Source of the DNA: Acidovorax sp. NCPPB 4044
GTDB lineage: Bacteria > Pseudomonadota > Gammaproteobacteria > Burkholderiales > Burkholderiaceae_C
NCBI RefSeq assembly: GCF_028069655.1
Contig: NZ_JAMCOS010000001.1
Coordinates: forward strand, 154,001 to 218,000
Length of the DNA: 64,000 nucleotides
Direction of reading: 5' to 3'
In this document: piece by piece, positions 20,775-30,215 of the stretch
Layout: the number at the start of each line of letters is the position of its first letter
Numbering within the stretch: position 1 is the stretch's first letter
Program-made: the position numbers and the translations under genes
The notes under the pieces: model-generated
Told to the model about the DNA's origin: nothing
Databases searched by the model: none
The model's input: the letters and a program-made list of their open reading frames with translations, nothing else

Positions 20775-22520
20775 TCAGCCGGCGGCGGACAGGCGCCGCG
20801 GCTGCGGAGCGGGCAGGGTGGGCCGCACGGTGGCCGGCGCTGCCGCGCCCGGGCGCGGCTCCTGCGCCGGCGGCAGCACGAACCGGTCCACGAGGCTCGC
20901 CAGGTCGTGGGTCTGCCCGCGCAGGCTTTCGGCCGCGGCGGCCGATTCCTCCACCAGTGCCGCGTTCTGCTGGGTCATCTCGTCCAGCCGCGTCATGGCG
21001 GCATGGATCGCGGCGATGTCCTCGTTCTGCGACTGCGCATGGCTGCGGATCTCGCCCATCGTGCGTGCCGTGTCCTCGATGGTGGCCACCACGCGGTGCA
21101 TGGTCTGGCCAGCCTGCTCGGCCAGTCCCGCACCCGCCTCCACCTGCTGTACCGAGGCCGTGGTGAGGTGCTTGATTTCCCGGGCGGCTTCGGCGGAGCG
21201 GTTGGCCAGGCTGCGCACCTCGGCCGCCACCACCGCGAAGCCCCGGCCCTGCTCGCCTGCGCGCGCCGACTCGACGGCCGCGTTGAGCGCCAGGATGTTG
21301 GTCTGGAAGGCGATGGTGTCGATCACGCCCGTGATGTCGGCGATGCGGCGCGAACTGGCCGCGATCTGCTGCATGGTCTGCGCCACCTGGCCGACGACGC
21401 CGTTGCCTTCGCGCGCCACCTGGGCGGCCTCGGAGGCGAGCCGTTCGGTGCGCTGCGCGGAGTCCGCCGCGTCGGACACGCGGCGCGTGACGTGCTCCAG
21501 CGATGCCGCCGTCTCCTGCAGGCGCGCGGCGGTCTCTTCCGTGCGGCTGGACAGGTCCGCATTGCCGCCCGCGATTTCCGAGGAGGCTACGTTGATCGTC
21601 TGGCCCAGTGCCTGGACGCGGCGCACGAGGTTGCGCAGCGCGGTCTGCATGACGGCGAGCGATGCCAGCATGTGGCCCGTCTCGTCGCGGCCATGGCCCT
21701 GGATCTCCTGGCGCAGGTCCAGCCCGGCGACGCGGTCCGCGGTGGCGCTGGCCAGGGCGATGGGGTGCGTGATGCGGCGCACGAGCCACAGGGCCAGCAG
21801 CGTGCCCAGGGCCAGCGACAGCGCGCCGAAGGCCAGCAGCGCCCAGCGCCCGGTGGCGCCCAGGGCGGCCACCTCCGAAGCGCCGGCGTCGATGGCCTGG
21901 CGCTGCGACTGCGACAGCCCGCCGAGCGCCGACAGCAGCCGTGCCGCTGCCGGCACGAAATGTTCGCCATACACCTTGCGGATGCGCTCCGTCAGCCCGG
22001 AGTCGCGTGCGGCGATGAGGGCCTCGCAGGCCTTGCGGAAATCCGCCCCGGCGGTGTGCACCGCCGCCACGCGCTGCGCATCTTCGGTGCCCTGCAGGCG
22101 CTCGGCCAATTGCGCCAGCAGCGCGTCGTATTGCTGCTGCGTGCGGGCGATGTCGGCGCCGAGGATCTCGCCCACCTCCGGCTCGGAACTGAGGGCGACG
22201 GCCTTGTAGCGCTCCGCGTTCATGGCCTGCAGCCGGTGCGCATCGGCCACCAGGCGTTCGGTGGCGACGCGGCGGTCCACCATGTCGGACGCCGACTGGC
22301 CGATCCGTTGCAGGGCCACCACGCCGATGGCCGATCCGATGCCGTTGAGCACCAGCACGGCCAGGAAGGCGCCGAGCAGCCTGCGGCCGAGCGTGCCCAG
22401 GCGGGTGGACGGTGGGGGGCCTCCGACAGCGTCCGCCGCAGGCGCGGGTGCGGAATGCCGTGCGCTATCGGGTGTGGTGCGAGGGCCGAAGTTGTCTATG
22501 GAAGAAGTGAAGGAAGTCAC
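20775..22520 (-). CDS. Methyl-accepting chemotaxis protein
   Basis: A 581-residue receptor. A Pro/Ala-rich cytoplasmic N-terminus (about 45 residues, longer than usual) precedes membrane helix 1 (48-70). A four-helix-type periplasmic domain, membrane helix 2 (about 224-247), HAMP, and the signalling domain follow. The invariant hairpin tip is present ([28 protein letters not shown] region). The ligand is unknown. It is divergent from the next receptor gene across 251 nt. The tail is Pro/Ala-rich with no CheR-docking pentapeptide. Confidence 0.9.
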   Translation of the reverse strand: MTSFTSSIDNFGPRTTPDSARHSAPAPAADAVGGPPPSTRLGTLGRRLLGAFLAVLVLNGIGSAIGVVALQRIGQSASDMVDRRVATERLVADAHRLQAMNAERYKAVALSSEPEVGEILGADIARTQQQYDALLAQLAERLQGTEDAQRVAAVHTAGADFRKACEALIAARDSGLTERIRKVYGEHFVPAAARLLSALGGLSQSQRQAIDAGASEVAALGATGRWALLAFGALSLALGTLLALWLVRRITHPIALASATADRVAGLDLRQEIQGHGRDETGHMLASLAVMQTALRNLVRRVQALGQTINVASSEIAGGNADLSSRTEETAARLQETAASLEHVTRRVSDAADSAQRTERLASEAAQVAREGNGVVGQVAQTMQQIAASSRRIADITGVIDTIAFQTNILALNAAVESARAGEQGRGFAVVAAEVRSLANRSAEAAREIKHLTTASVQQVEAGAGLAEQAGQTMHRVVATIEDTARTMGEIRSHAQSQNEDIAAIHAAMTRLDEMTQQNAALVEESAAAAESLRGQTHDLASLVDRFVLPPAQEPRPGAAAPATVRPTLPAPQPRRLSAAG

Positions 22521-22771
22521 GGTGGTGGCCGCGGCGGGCGGCTGGTAGCGCAGGCTTGCCCGCGATCCGTGCGACTGTGCACCGCTCTTGTGACAATTTG
22601 TTTATGCTGGATGCCCGCGGACATGCCCACCGTGACTTCGCCAGTCGTGGTTACCCTGCAGGGGCCCGCCGGCCGCAGCCCTATAGTGGGCGGCCCGGCG
22701 ACCCACGAGGTGGCTTTTGGGGTGGGCGCGTTTATTGCTTGCGCTCCGTGTAACGTTTTGTAGAGGAAGCC

Positions 22772-24415
22772 ATGAACGCTCTGGGACGCCTGTCGATCCG
22801 TACGCGCCTGTACTTCGGCACGATCTTTTCCCTGGTGCTGCTCGTCGTCATCGGAGGCCTGGGCTATGCAGCCCTCGACCGCACCCGCGACACGCTGCAG
22901 GTGCTCTTTTCACAGCGCGTGCAGACGCTGACCGACATGGCCGATCTCCGCACGACGCTGGGCACGCTGCGCCGCACCGAGAAGGACATCATTCTCAATT
23001 TCAACAACTCGGTCGAAGTCGCTTCCCAGCGCGAAACCTGGGGCAAGACCCTGGCCGCGCTGCGCAAGAGCCTGACCGACGTGCGGCAGGTGCAGGCCGG
23101 CGATGCAGATTTCGTGGGCGCCATCGACAAGGCCCTGGCCGAGATCCAGCAATACCAGGCCGGCATCTCGCCGATCTTCGAGCAGATCGAGCGCGCGCAG
23201 CTCGACGGCGCCGGCGGGGCGGCCTACGCCGACCGGTTCCGCCAGCACATGGAGGCGACCGACCAGATCCTCGCGAGCCTCGCACAGACGGCGCGCCAGC
23301 AGATGGAAGAGGCGCGGCAGGGCGTGGAAGCCCGCACGGCCACGATGTCGGCCGTGATCGGCATCGCGCTCCTGCTGGGCCTGGCGGTGCTGATCCCGCT
23401 CACCTTCTTCAGCGTGCGCTCGATCACGCGCTCGCTGGCCCAGGCCCAGGCACTGGCCGAGCGCATCGCGGGCGGCGACCTGTCCCACGAGGTCCGCCCC
23501 GCGCAGATGGACGAGGTCGGCCAGTTGGTCCTGTCCATGGGCCGCATGCAGGACGCGCTGCGCGGCCTCGTGCGGCAGGTGCAGGAGGCCTCGGGCAGCA
23601 TTTCCACCGCCAGCACCGAGATCGCCTCGGGCAACCACGACCTGAGCCAGCGCACCGAGCAGACCGCCGCCAACCTCGAGGAGACGGCGTCGTCGATGGA
23701 GATGCTCACCAGCACCGTGCAACAGAGCACGCAGTCGGCGCGGCAGGCCAGCGAGTTCGCCTCGACGGCGGCCCAGGTGGCGGCACGCGGCGGCAGCGTG
23801 GTCTCGCAGGTGGTGGACACGATGGGCCAGATCACCCAGAGCTCGCGCAAGATCGCCGACATCACCGGCGTGATCGACTCGATCGCCTTCCAGACCAACA
23901 TCCTGGCGCTCAACGCCGCCGTGGAGGCCGCGCGCGCGGGCGAGCAGGGCCGGGGCTTCGCGGTGGTGGCGGCCGAAGTGCGCAGCCTCGCGCAGCGCTC
24001 GGCCTCGGCGGCCAAGGAGATCAAGGAACTCATCGGATCGTCGGTGGAGCGCGTGGAAGACGGCTCCCGCCTCGTCACCCAGGCCGGCAGCACGATGACC
24101 GAGATCGTGGACAGCGTGCGCCGCGTGTCGGAGATGATTTCCGAGATCACCGCGTCCTCGGCCGAGCAGAGCGACAACATCGGCCAGATCAGCCAGTCGG
24201 TGAGCCAGCTCGACCAGATGACGCAGCAGAACGCCGCGCTGGTCGAAGAGTCCACGGCCGCATCGGAATCGCTGCGCGAGCAGGCGGTCCAGCTCATCGG
24301 CGCGGTGAGCCGCTTCCACCTCGACGACGGCAACGCGGCGATCGCGCTCGCGGTACCGCCGCCCCGCGCACCCGGCGCGGTGGCGGGGCTCGTGCGCCAC
24401 GAACCGGCGGTCTGA
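22772..24415 (+). CDS. Methyl-accepting chemotaxis protein, Tar/Tsr-like layout
   Basis: A 547-residue receptor with membrane helices at about 13-34 and 192-214, a 4HB-type periplasmic sensor between them, HAMP, and a full signalling domain with the conserved hairpin. ATG at 22772 follows AGAGGAAGCC. The neighbouring receptor is transcribed away from it, so the pair may share regulation. No canonical sigma-28 promoter was found in the 251-nt gap by eye. Confidence 0.92.
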   Translation: MNALGRLSIRTRLYFGTIFSLVLLVVIGGLGYAALDRTRDTLQVLFSQRVQTLTDMADLRTTLGTLRRTEKDIILNFNNSVEVASQRETWGKTLAALRKSLTDVRQVQAGDADFVGAIDKALAEIQQYQAGISPIFEQIERAQLDGAGGAAYADRFRQHMEATDQILASLAQTARQQMEEARQGVEARTATMSAVIGIALLLGLAVLIPLTFFSVRSITRSLAQAQALAERIAGGDLSHEVRPAQMDEVGQLVLSMGRMQDALRGLVRQVQEASGSISTASTEIASGNHDLSQRTEQTAANLEETASSMEMLTSTVQQSTQSARQASEFASTAAQVAARGGSVVSQVVDTMGQITQSSRKIADITGVIDSIAFQTNILALNAAVEAARAGEQGRGFAVVAAEVRSLAQRSASAAKEIKELIGSSVERVEDGSRLVTQAGSTMTEIVDSVRRVSEMISEITASSAEQSDNIGQISQSVSQLDQMTQQNAALVEESTAASESLREQAVQLIGAVSRFHLDDGNAAIALAVPPPRAPGAVAGLVRHEPAV

Positions 24416-24498
24416 ACCGGGTTCCGTGGCGGCGGGGCCGGCCGGCAAGGCAGGCGGCCGGCGGGTGATACCCTGCGGCTTTTGCCGGAGGCCCAGCC

Positions 24499-25032
24499 AT
24501 GCCACGTACCGAATCCTTCTCTGCCCAGCCGCCCCGCGGGTGCGTGCCGCGCGTGCTGCGCGCTGCCGGCCTCGCACTGGCCTTGGGCACCACTTTCCTG
24601 TCCGCGCAGGCGCAACCCTACGACGGCGTGCCGGGCCGGGAGCGTGAACGCGAGCGCGGGCACGGCCCTTCGCACCGGGACGGCCGCCACGGCGACCGAG
24701 AGCGCCCTGGCCACGGCCACCCTGGGCACCACGCCGGCCCCCGCCACGCGCCGCCGCCGGCCTACCACGCGCCCCACGCCGGCCCACGCCACCATCCCGG
24801 TCCTCCGCCGCATGCGCGCGCCCACGGCCGGCGCGGCGCCGGGCCGCACCACGATTGGTACCAGGGCGGGCACGTACCGCCGATGTACCGTTCGCGCCAC
24901 TATGTGGTGCAGGACTGGCGCGTGCACCAGCTCGCCCCGCCGCCCCGCGGCTACCACTGGGTGCAGAACGGCCCGGACTACCTGCTGGTCACGGTCGGCT
25001 CGGGCGTGATCGCACAGATCGTTTTCCGCTGA
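24499..25032 (+). CDS. RcnB-like His-rich periplasmic protein
   Basis: A 177-residue protein with a signal peptide (basic start, hydrophobic core LRAAGLALALGTTFLSAQA). An unusually His/Gly/Pro/Arg-rich segment follows (about 45-118), then an RcnB-type C-terminal domain (WYQGGHVPPMYR, YVVQDWR, PPRGYHWVQNGPDYLLV). RcnB proteins are linked to nickel/cobalt homeostasis in E. coli. The His-rich region could bind metal or simply be low-complexity drift. No metal transporter is adjacent. Confidence 0.7.
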   Translation: MPRTESFSAQPPRGCVPRVLRAAGLALALGTTFLSAQAQPYDGVPGRERERERGHGPSHRDGRHGDRERPGHGHPGHHAGPRHAPPPAYHAPHAGPRHHPGPPPHARAHGRRGAGPHHDWYQGGHVPPMYRSRHYVVQDWRVHQLAPPPRGYHWVQNGPDYLLVTVGSGVIAQIVFR

Positions 25033-25086
25033 GGAGGCAGGGGCTCCGCGGATGAAAGCGCTGGCGCCGGAGGCGGTCCGGGAGCG

Positions 25087-25635
25087 TCAGTAGCTCCGGC
25101 CGCCCTTGTACATGGCGTGCTGGCGGCGCGTGAGCGTGCCGGCCTGCCCCAGCCGGGCCATGGCCGCGCCGGCATGGGCATGCGTGATGGCCAGGCCCAG
25201 CGCGTCGGCCGCGTCGGTGCCGGGCAGCCCGGGCAGCTGCAGCAGGCGGCGCACCATTTCCTGCACCTGCGACTTGGCCGCGCGGCCGTGGCCCACGACG
25301 GCCTTCTTCATCTGCAGCGCGGTGTATTCGGCCACCGGCAGGCCGCTGGCCACCAGCGCGGTGACGCAGGCGCCGCGCGCCTGCCCCAGCAGCAGCGTGG
25401 ACTGCGGATTCACGTTCACGAAGACGATCTCCACCGTGGACACGTCGGGCTGGTAGCGCGCGGCCACCTCGGTGATGCCGTCGAAGAGCACCTTCAGGCG
25501 CGCGGGCAGATCGCCCAGCGCCACGCTGGAGGTGCGGATGGTGCCGCTGGCCACGTAGCTCAGCCGGTGCCCGTCCACGTCCACCACGCCGAAGCCGGTG
25601 GTCTGCAGGCCGGGATCGATGCCCAGGATTCTCAT
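25087..25635 (-). CDS. ruvC: Holliday junction resolvase RuvC
   Basis: A 182-residue endonuclease. The N-terminal [16 protein letters not shown] contains the catalytic Asp7. The other acidic residues lie in STVEIVFVN and [13 protein letters not shown]. It resolves Holliday junctions with RuvAB, which are not in this window. The gene lies downstream of cdsA, and a 44-bp dispersed element occupies the space just before its ATG. Confidence 0.96.
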   Translation of the reverse strand: MRILGIDPGLQTTGFGVVDVDGHRLSYVASGTIRTSSVALGDLPARLKVLFDGITEVAARYQPDVSTVEIVFVNVNPQSTLLLGQARGACVTALVASGLPVAEYTALQMKKAVVGHGRAAKSQVQEMVRRLLQLPGLPGTDAADALGLAITHAHAGAAMARLGQAGTLTRRQHAMYKGGRSY

Positions 25636-25637
25636 TT

Positions 25638-25681
25638 GCTATGTTTTTTGTAGCTAACTATTGAATGTTTCCGGCGGCATG
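25638..25681 (-). repeat. 44-bp dispersed element, copy B (upstream of ruvC)
   Basis: Exactly 44 nt. On the minus strand it starts CATGCCGCCG and ends in a GCTA-loop-TAGC hairpin whose loop is inverted relative to the other copies. About 31 of 44 positions match copy D. It ends 2 nt before the ruvC ATG. Confidence 0.65.
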
Positions 25682-25694
25682 GAGGCGAAAACAC

Positions 25695-26696
25695 TCAAAG
25701 TCCGAAGTACCAGCGCACCGAATGGAAGAACACCGGCCCCGCGAAGCACAGCGCGTCCACGCGGTCCAGCAGGCCGCCGGCGCCCGTGGTGGACTGGCCC
25801 TGCATGCCCCAGCTGGTCACGCCGCGGTCGCGCTTGAGCGCCTTCATCACCAGGTGGCCCAGGCTGCCGGCCAGGCAGGCCAGCAGCGCCATGCCGAGCG
25901 CCTGGCCCGGCTTGAAGGGCGTGATGAACGAAAGCGCCACGCCCGCCAGCCCCCCCACGCCCACGCCGATGACCCAGCTCAGCCACTGGAAGCTCTGGCT
26001 CACCTGCGGCGCCACGGGCCGGTGCGGGAAGCGGCGCCCCAGCAGGTGCTGCACGATGACGCTGGTCTGCACCACGGCCACGAGGAAGAAGACGAGGAAC
26101 GCGCCCTTGCCTTCGTAGTTGGGGAAGTCGAGCAGCAGCAGCGCCGGCACATGGCTCATGCCGTACACGCAGACCATGATGCCCCACTGCAGCTTGGCGT
26201 TGCGCTCCAGGAAGCGCTCGGGGTCGTTGGCCAGCGCGCTCGCCACCGGCAGCGCGAGGAACACATAGACCGGGATGAACACCGTGACCAGATCGAACTT
26301 GCGCAGCCCCACGATGGCGAACTGCAGCGGCAGCACCACGAAGAAGGCCAGCACCAGGCTGCGGTGGTCCCCGCGCCGCGTGGGCGAGAGCGTGATGAAC
26401 TCGCGCAGCGCCAGGAACGCGACGATGGCGAAGAGCACCGTGGCGACGGCATCGCCCAGCGCCCAGCCCACCCAGAACACGGTGGCCATGACCCACGAGG
26501 TCTTGAGCAGGCTCCAGAAGCGCCGCCATTCCTGCAGGTGCGCTTCGTGCGCGGCCTGGTCCGCGGCGCCGGTGCCGCGGGCCTCGCGCAGGGTCTGGAA
26601 GAACGCGTAGAGCGTCACCATCGACAGCAGCCCGAACATCGCGACGAACAGCGCACCGATCTGCTGCGTGGTGGTGAGATTGCGCAGGAACTCCAT
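25695..26696 (-). CDS. cdsA: Phosphatidate cytidylyltransferase (CdsA family)
   Basis: A 333-residue polytopic membrane enzyme making CDP-diacylglycerol from phosphatidate and CTP. The C-terminal signature around STTGAGGLLDRVDALCFAGP matches the CTP-transferase family (GGxLDRxDS). About eight helices are apparent. ATG at 26696 is 2 nt past the stop of the acyltransferase gene upstream, so the two are surely one operon: the acyltransferase makes phosphatidate and this enzyme uses it. Confidence 0.9.
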   Translation of the reverse strand: MEFLRNLTTTQQIGALFVAMFGLLSMVTLYAFFQTLREARGTGAADQAAHEAHLQEWRRFWSLLKTSWVMATVFWVGWALGDAVATVLFAIVAFLALREFITLSPTRRGDHRSLVLAFFVVLPLQFAIVGLRKFDLVTVFIPVYVFLALPVASALANDPERFLERNAKLQWGIMVCVYGMSHVPALLLLDFPNYEGKGAFLVFFLVAVVQTSVIVQHLLGRRFPHRPVAPQVSQSFQWLSWVIGVGVGGLAGVALSFITPFKPGQALGMALLACLAGSLGHLVMKALKRDRGVTSWGMQGQSTTGAGGLLDRVDALCFAGPVFFHSVRWYFGL

Positions 26697-26698
26697 GG

Positions 26699-27583
26699 TC
26701 ACACCTCCCGTAGCGCGATGACCGCGCGCCGCGCGCGGTCGAGGAAGGCGCGGCGCTCTTCGCCGGGCGCGAGTTCGATGGGCGCGCCGAAGGTCACCGA
26801 GCACAGGATCGGCACGGGCACGACCTCGCCCTTGGGCATGACGCGCTGCACGTTCTGGATCCAGGCCGGCACCAGCACGACCTGCGGGAACATCTGCGCG
26901 AGCCGGTAGAGGCCGGACTTGAAGGGCTGGGGCTCGTCCCCGTGGCCGCGCGTGCCCTCGGGAAAGATCACGATCGAATCGCCGCTCTCCAGCGCGCGCA
27001 CCAGGGGCTCCAGCGGATCGCCTTCCGGCAGCGCGGCACGCAGCGCCTCGGGGCTGGGTGCGGGCGCCGGCGCGGGCGACGGGGGTGTCGCTTCCGCGGC
27101 GCCGGCGGGGGGGGGAAGGCTGCCCGGGCCATGGAAGCCTTCGAGCACGCTCTGGGCCGGAACCTGCGGGGCACCGGCGACCGACGGGGCAGGGAGCGGC
27201 GGCTCCTGCACGGGCACGGGCACGGGCGAAGGCGCGGCGGGGGCCACGGGACTTCCGGCGGCCGGCCCGGCGGCTTCCGCCGCAGGGCGGGGACCCTGGG
27301 GGCCGGCGACCCGGTCCACATAGACCGCGTTGAACACGGCCGTGGTGATCCACTGGCGGAAAGGCGTCTTGGTCCAGTAGTCCTTGGCGGCGATGGGCCG
27401 CGTGATGCTGCGCAACTCCTGCGGCAGCGCCGCCCAGATCATGACGAGGTCGGCATGGCTCTGGTGGTTGGCGAAATAGATACGCTGCTCGGCCTTGGGC
27501 GGGCACCCGTACCACCGGGCCTGCGAACCGGTGAGAAAGCGCACCAGCCCGAGCAGGAAAAGGCTCATCAACTTGGACAACAT
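26699..27583 (-). CDS. plsC: 1-acyl-glycerol-3-phosphate acyltransferase (PlsC-like) with internal low-complexity insertion
   Basis: 294 residues from ATG at 27583. Acyltransferase motif I is NHQSHAD (39-45) and motif III is FPEGTR (207-212). Between them, after VYVDR (about 87-91), residues 93-187 are a Pro/Ala/Val-rich stretch absent from usual family members, where the catalytic domain normally runs on directly. The core on either side is intact, so the enzyme is probably active with a long loop. It is operonic with cdsA. Confidence 0.85.
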   Translation of the reverse strand: MLSKLMSLFLLGLVRFLTGSQARWYGCPPKAEQRIYFANHQSHADLVMIWAALPQELRSITRPIAAKDYWTKTPFRQWITTAVFNAVYVDRVAGPQGPRPAAEAAGPAAGSPVAPAAPSPVPVPVQEPPLPAPSVAGAPQVPAQSVLEGFHGPGSLPPPAGAAEATPPSPAPAPAPSPEALRAALPEGDPLEPLVRALESGDSIVIFPEGTRGHGDEPQPFKSGLYRLAQMFPQVVLVPAWIQNVQRVMPKGEVVPVPILCSVTFGAPIELAPGEERRAFLDRARRAVIALREV

Positions 27584-27827
27584 GGGCCGGGATGATACGG
27601 GGGCGCACCCGGCTTGCCGCCGCAATCTGCTGGCGCGCGCAGCGCCCCGAAATCCATGCCACGGTTGGGGGTTTGTTTGCGGAAAGTGCTCCAAACGTTC
27701 CATTGTTCGGAATCCGGAAAGTTCGCCTCCTATTTGGCGAATATGGATCCTAGACTTGCCCAATCGCGAGTTTGAAAATGATTTTCGAATCGTTTTTTTC
27801 AGATTAATCAGAAGAGGGACCGATCGT

Positions 27828-28838
27828 ATGCCATCCACCACCGTGTTGTCGCGCCGCAAAGCGCTCGCTTTCTGCCTGGCGGGCTCGGCCATGCCCTGGG
27901 CCGCGCATGCCCAGGGCCCGCAAGCGGGGGCGGGGGCGGGGGATTTCCCGACCAGGCCGGTGCGGCTGATCGTGCCCTTCGCCCCGGCCGGCTCGACCGA
28001 CATCCTCGCCCGCCTGCTTTCCAAGCACCTGTTCGCGGCCAGCGGCCAGCCGATGGTGGTCGAGAACGTCGCCGGTGCCGGCGGCAACCTGGGCGCGGCC
28101 GTGGTGGCCCGCGCGCCCGCCGATGGCTACACGCTCGAGATCGGCGCGATGTCCACGCACGCGATGAACGGCAGCCTCTACAAGCAGCTCGCGTTCGATC
28201 CGATGAACGATTTCGACACCGTCGCCATGCTGGCCTACGCGATCAACGTGATCGCCGTGTCCGCCAGCCTGCCGGTGCGCACCTTCCCCGAACTGCTGGC
28301 CTACATCCGCGCCAATCCCGGCAAGATCAACTACGCCTCGGGCGGCATCGGCACGCACAACCACCTCACCCTGGCGCTGCTGGCCAAGACGGCCAACCTC
28401 GACATCGTCCACGTGCCCTACAAGGGCGGCGGCCCGGCCGTGGCGGCGTTGCTGCAGGGCGAATGCCAGATGTTCGCGGGCGGCGCCTCGCTGCTGCTGC
28501 CGCATGCGCAGGCCGGCAAGATCCGCCTCATCGCCGTGACCGAGAAAACCCGCACCGACCTGCTGCCCGACGTGCCGAGCGCCTCCGAGACGCTCAAGGG
28601 CTTCGAGGTGACCAACTGGTACGGCGTGTTCGCGCCGCGCGGGCTCGACCCCGCCCGCCGCGCGCAGATCAACCAGGAAATCAACCGCGTCACCGCCCTG
28701 CCCGAAGTCGCCGAGCGGTTCAAGGGCCTGGGCATGGTGCGGGCCCCGCTGTCGCCGCTGCAGTTGCGGGCGGTGCTCCAGGCCGACCACGACCTGTGGT
28801 CGCACACCATCCAATCCCTGCGGATCGCCCCCGAATGA
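27828..28838 (+). CDS. Tripartite tricarboxylate transporter substrate-binding protein (Bug family)
   Basis: A 336-residue periplasmic receptor. The signal peptide has a twin-arginine motif (SRRKALAF) and a clear AHAQ cleavage region. The mature protein shows the Bug pattern (YPTRPVRLIVPF-like DFPTRPVRLIVPFAPAGSTD, then GAGGNLGAAVVARAPADGYT). Bug proteins bind small carboxylates; the ligand is not predictable here. The stop overlaps the cupin gene. The 244-nt upstream gap is AT-rich and carries imperfect palindromes near 27710-27750 that could be regulator sites. Confidence 0.92.
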   Translation: MPSTTVLSRRKALAFCLAGSAMPWAAHAQGPQAGAGAGDFPTRPVRLIVPFAPAGSTDILARLLSKHLFAASGQPMVVENVAGAGGNLGAAVVARAPADGYTLEIGAMSTHAMNGSLYKQLAFDPMNDFDTVAMLAYAINVIAVSASLPVRTFPELLAYIRANPGKINYASGGIGTHNHLTLALLAKTANLDIVHVPYKGGGPAVAALLQGECQMFAGGASLLLPHAQAGKIRLIAVTEKTRTDLLPDVPSASETLKGFEVTNWYGVFAPRGLDPARRAQINQEINRVTALPEVAERFKGLGMVRAPLSPLQLRAVLQADHDLWSHTIQSLRIAPE

Positions 28839-29212
28839 CACCCTCCACCCCCGCCACCCTGCCGCCGGCCGCCATGGCCACCCTGCACAGCGTCGACTGG
28901 AGCGCGCTCGAGTGGAAGCCCGTGCGCCGCGGCATCGAACGCAAGGCCTTCGGCAGCGATCACGTCACGCTGGCGCTGCACCGGCTCATGCCGGGCCACG
29001 AGCCCCGGCCGCACTCCCATCCGAACGAGCAGGTGATGTACATCCTGGCGGGCCAGATGGACGTGCACGTGGACGACCAGGTGGTGCGGCTCGGCCCGGG
29101 CGGGCTCCTGCTCATTCCGCCCAACGTGCAGCACTACGGCGTCGTGGTGGGCGACGAACCCGTGCTCAACCTGGACGTCTTCACGCCCGCCCGGCCGGAC
29201 TACCTCCTATGA
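28835..29212 (+). CDS. Cupin-domain protein
   Basis: 125 residues with a single cupin fold. The metal-site motif is PHSHPNEQVMYILAGQMDVHVDD and the second motif includes PPNVQHYGVVV. ATGA overlap with the receptor upstream and with the aldolase downstream makes a tight three-gene operon. It may be an isomerase or a binding component of the same catabolic pathway. The substrate is unknown. Confidence 0.85.
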   Translation: MTPSTPATLPPAAMATLHSVDWSALEWKPVRRGIERKAFGSDHVTLALHRLMPGHEPRPHSHPNEQVMYILAGQMDVHVDDQVVRLGPGGLLLIPPNVQHYGVVVGDEPVLNLDVFTPARPDYLL

Positions 29213-30018
29213 ACACCGCCCTGGACTCCCTGCAGGCCGACACCGCCCCCGCCGCCCGGATGCGCCAGCGCATCCTGGCGCGCGACCGGCTCCTCGCGAC
29301 CTTCGTCAAGACCACCTCGCACCAGACGGTGGAAGTGCTGGCGGCCACGGGGCTGGACACGCTCGTGCTCGATGCCGAACACGCGCCCTTCGGGCCGGAG
29401 AGCCTCGACCGCAGCCTGCTCGCGGCGCATGCCTGCAGCCTGCCGGTGCTGGTGCGCGTGCCGTACCCGCGGGCCGCGGCCATCCAGCAGGCGCTGGACC
29501 TCGGCGCGGCGGGCGTGATGGTGCCGCACGTGGACGACGCACGCATCGCCTCCGAGGTGGTGCGCGCGGCGCGCTACGGCCAGGGCGGCAGCCGCGGGTT
29601 CTCCAATTCCTCGCGGGCGGGCGGCTACGGCACCCGCGGCATGGCCGAGCATCTGCGCGCGAGCGACGCGCACACCACCGTCATCGTGCAGATCGAGAGC
29701 GCCCAGGCCGTGGCCGAGGCCGCCGCCATCGCCGCGGTGCCGGGCGTGGACTGCCTGTTCGTGGGCCCGGCCGATCTGGCCGTCTCCCTGGGCGCGCGGG
29801 GCCTGGACGATCCGCGCGTGACCGCCGCGGTGGCGGCCGTGAGCGCCGCCGGGCGGGCCGCGGGCCGGGCCGTCGGCTGCTTCGTGCCCGATGTGCGCGC
29901 CGTGCCCCTGCTGGCCGCGCAGGGCGTGTCCTTCTTCGTGGTCGGGTCCGACCAAGCCCTGTTGCGCCATGCGGCGCGGCAGGTCATGGCCGACGCGACC
30001 GAATCCGAGGCGGCCTGA
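29209..30018 (+). CDS. HpcH/HpaI family aldolase
   Basis: 269 residues. The family pattern is visible in LDTLVLDAEHAPFGPESLD, VRVPYPRAAAIQQALDLGAAGVMVPHVD, QIESAQAVAEA and the GPADLAVSLG metal-site region. These class II pyruvate aldolases cleave 2-keto-3-deoxy sugar acids or 4-hydroxy-2-oxo acids. The operon context suggests it acts on the product of the imported acid. It starts in an ATGA overlap. Confidence 0.88.
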   Translation: MNTALDSLQADTAPAARMRQRILARDRLLATFVKTTSHQTVEVLAATGLDTLVLDAEHAPFGPESLDRSLLAAHACSLPVLVRVPYPRAAAIQQALDLGAAGVMVPHVDDARIASEVVRAARYGQGGSRGFSNSSRAGGYGTRGMAEHLRASDAHTTVIVQIESAQAVAEAAAIAAVPGVDCLFVGPADLAVSLGARGLDDPRVTAAVAAVSAAGRAAGRAVGCFVPDVRAVPLLAAQGVSFFVVGSDQALLRHAARQVMADATESEAA

Positions 30019-30215
30019 GCGCCGTATTTCCGCTGGAGCCTGTCTTTCCGGGGAGCCGAACCATGCATGCACCATCCTTTCCGAGCCGCCGCCGGTCCTT
30101 GCCGGGCGATGCCAAACCCCATGCCTTGTCTGCGCGCGTGTCCGCGGGTCCCGCGCGCCATCGTCTCCGTTGAGCCAGTCCCGCCGGCCTCCACCCCCCA
30201 CAGAGAGAAATAACC

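Noticed and set aside
22521..22771. Sigma-28 flagellar promoter between the two chemotaxis receptors
   Set aside because: No sequence with both the -35 and -10 elements at proper spacing was found by eye.
27700..27760. Operator for the IclR regulator
   Set aside because: Imperfect palindromes can be found (such as TTCGGAATCCGGAA) but matches are too weak to call a site.
30063..30173. 36-codon ORF between the aldolase and IclR genes
   Set aside because: No ribosome site, Arg/Pro/Ala-rich composition and no coupling geometry.
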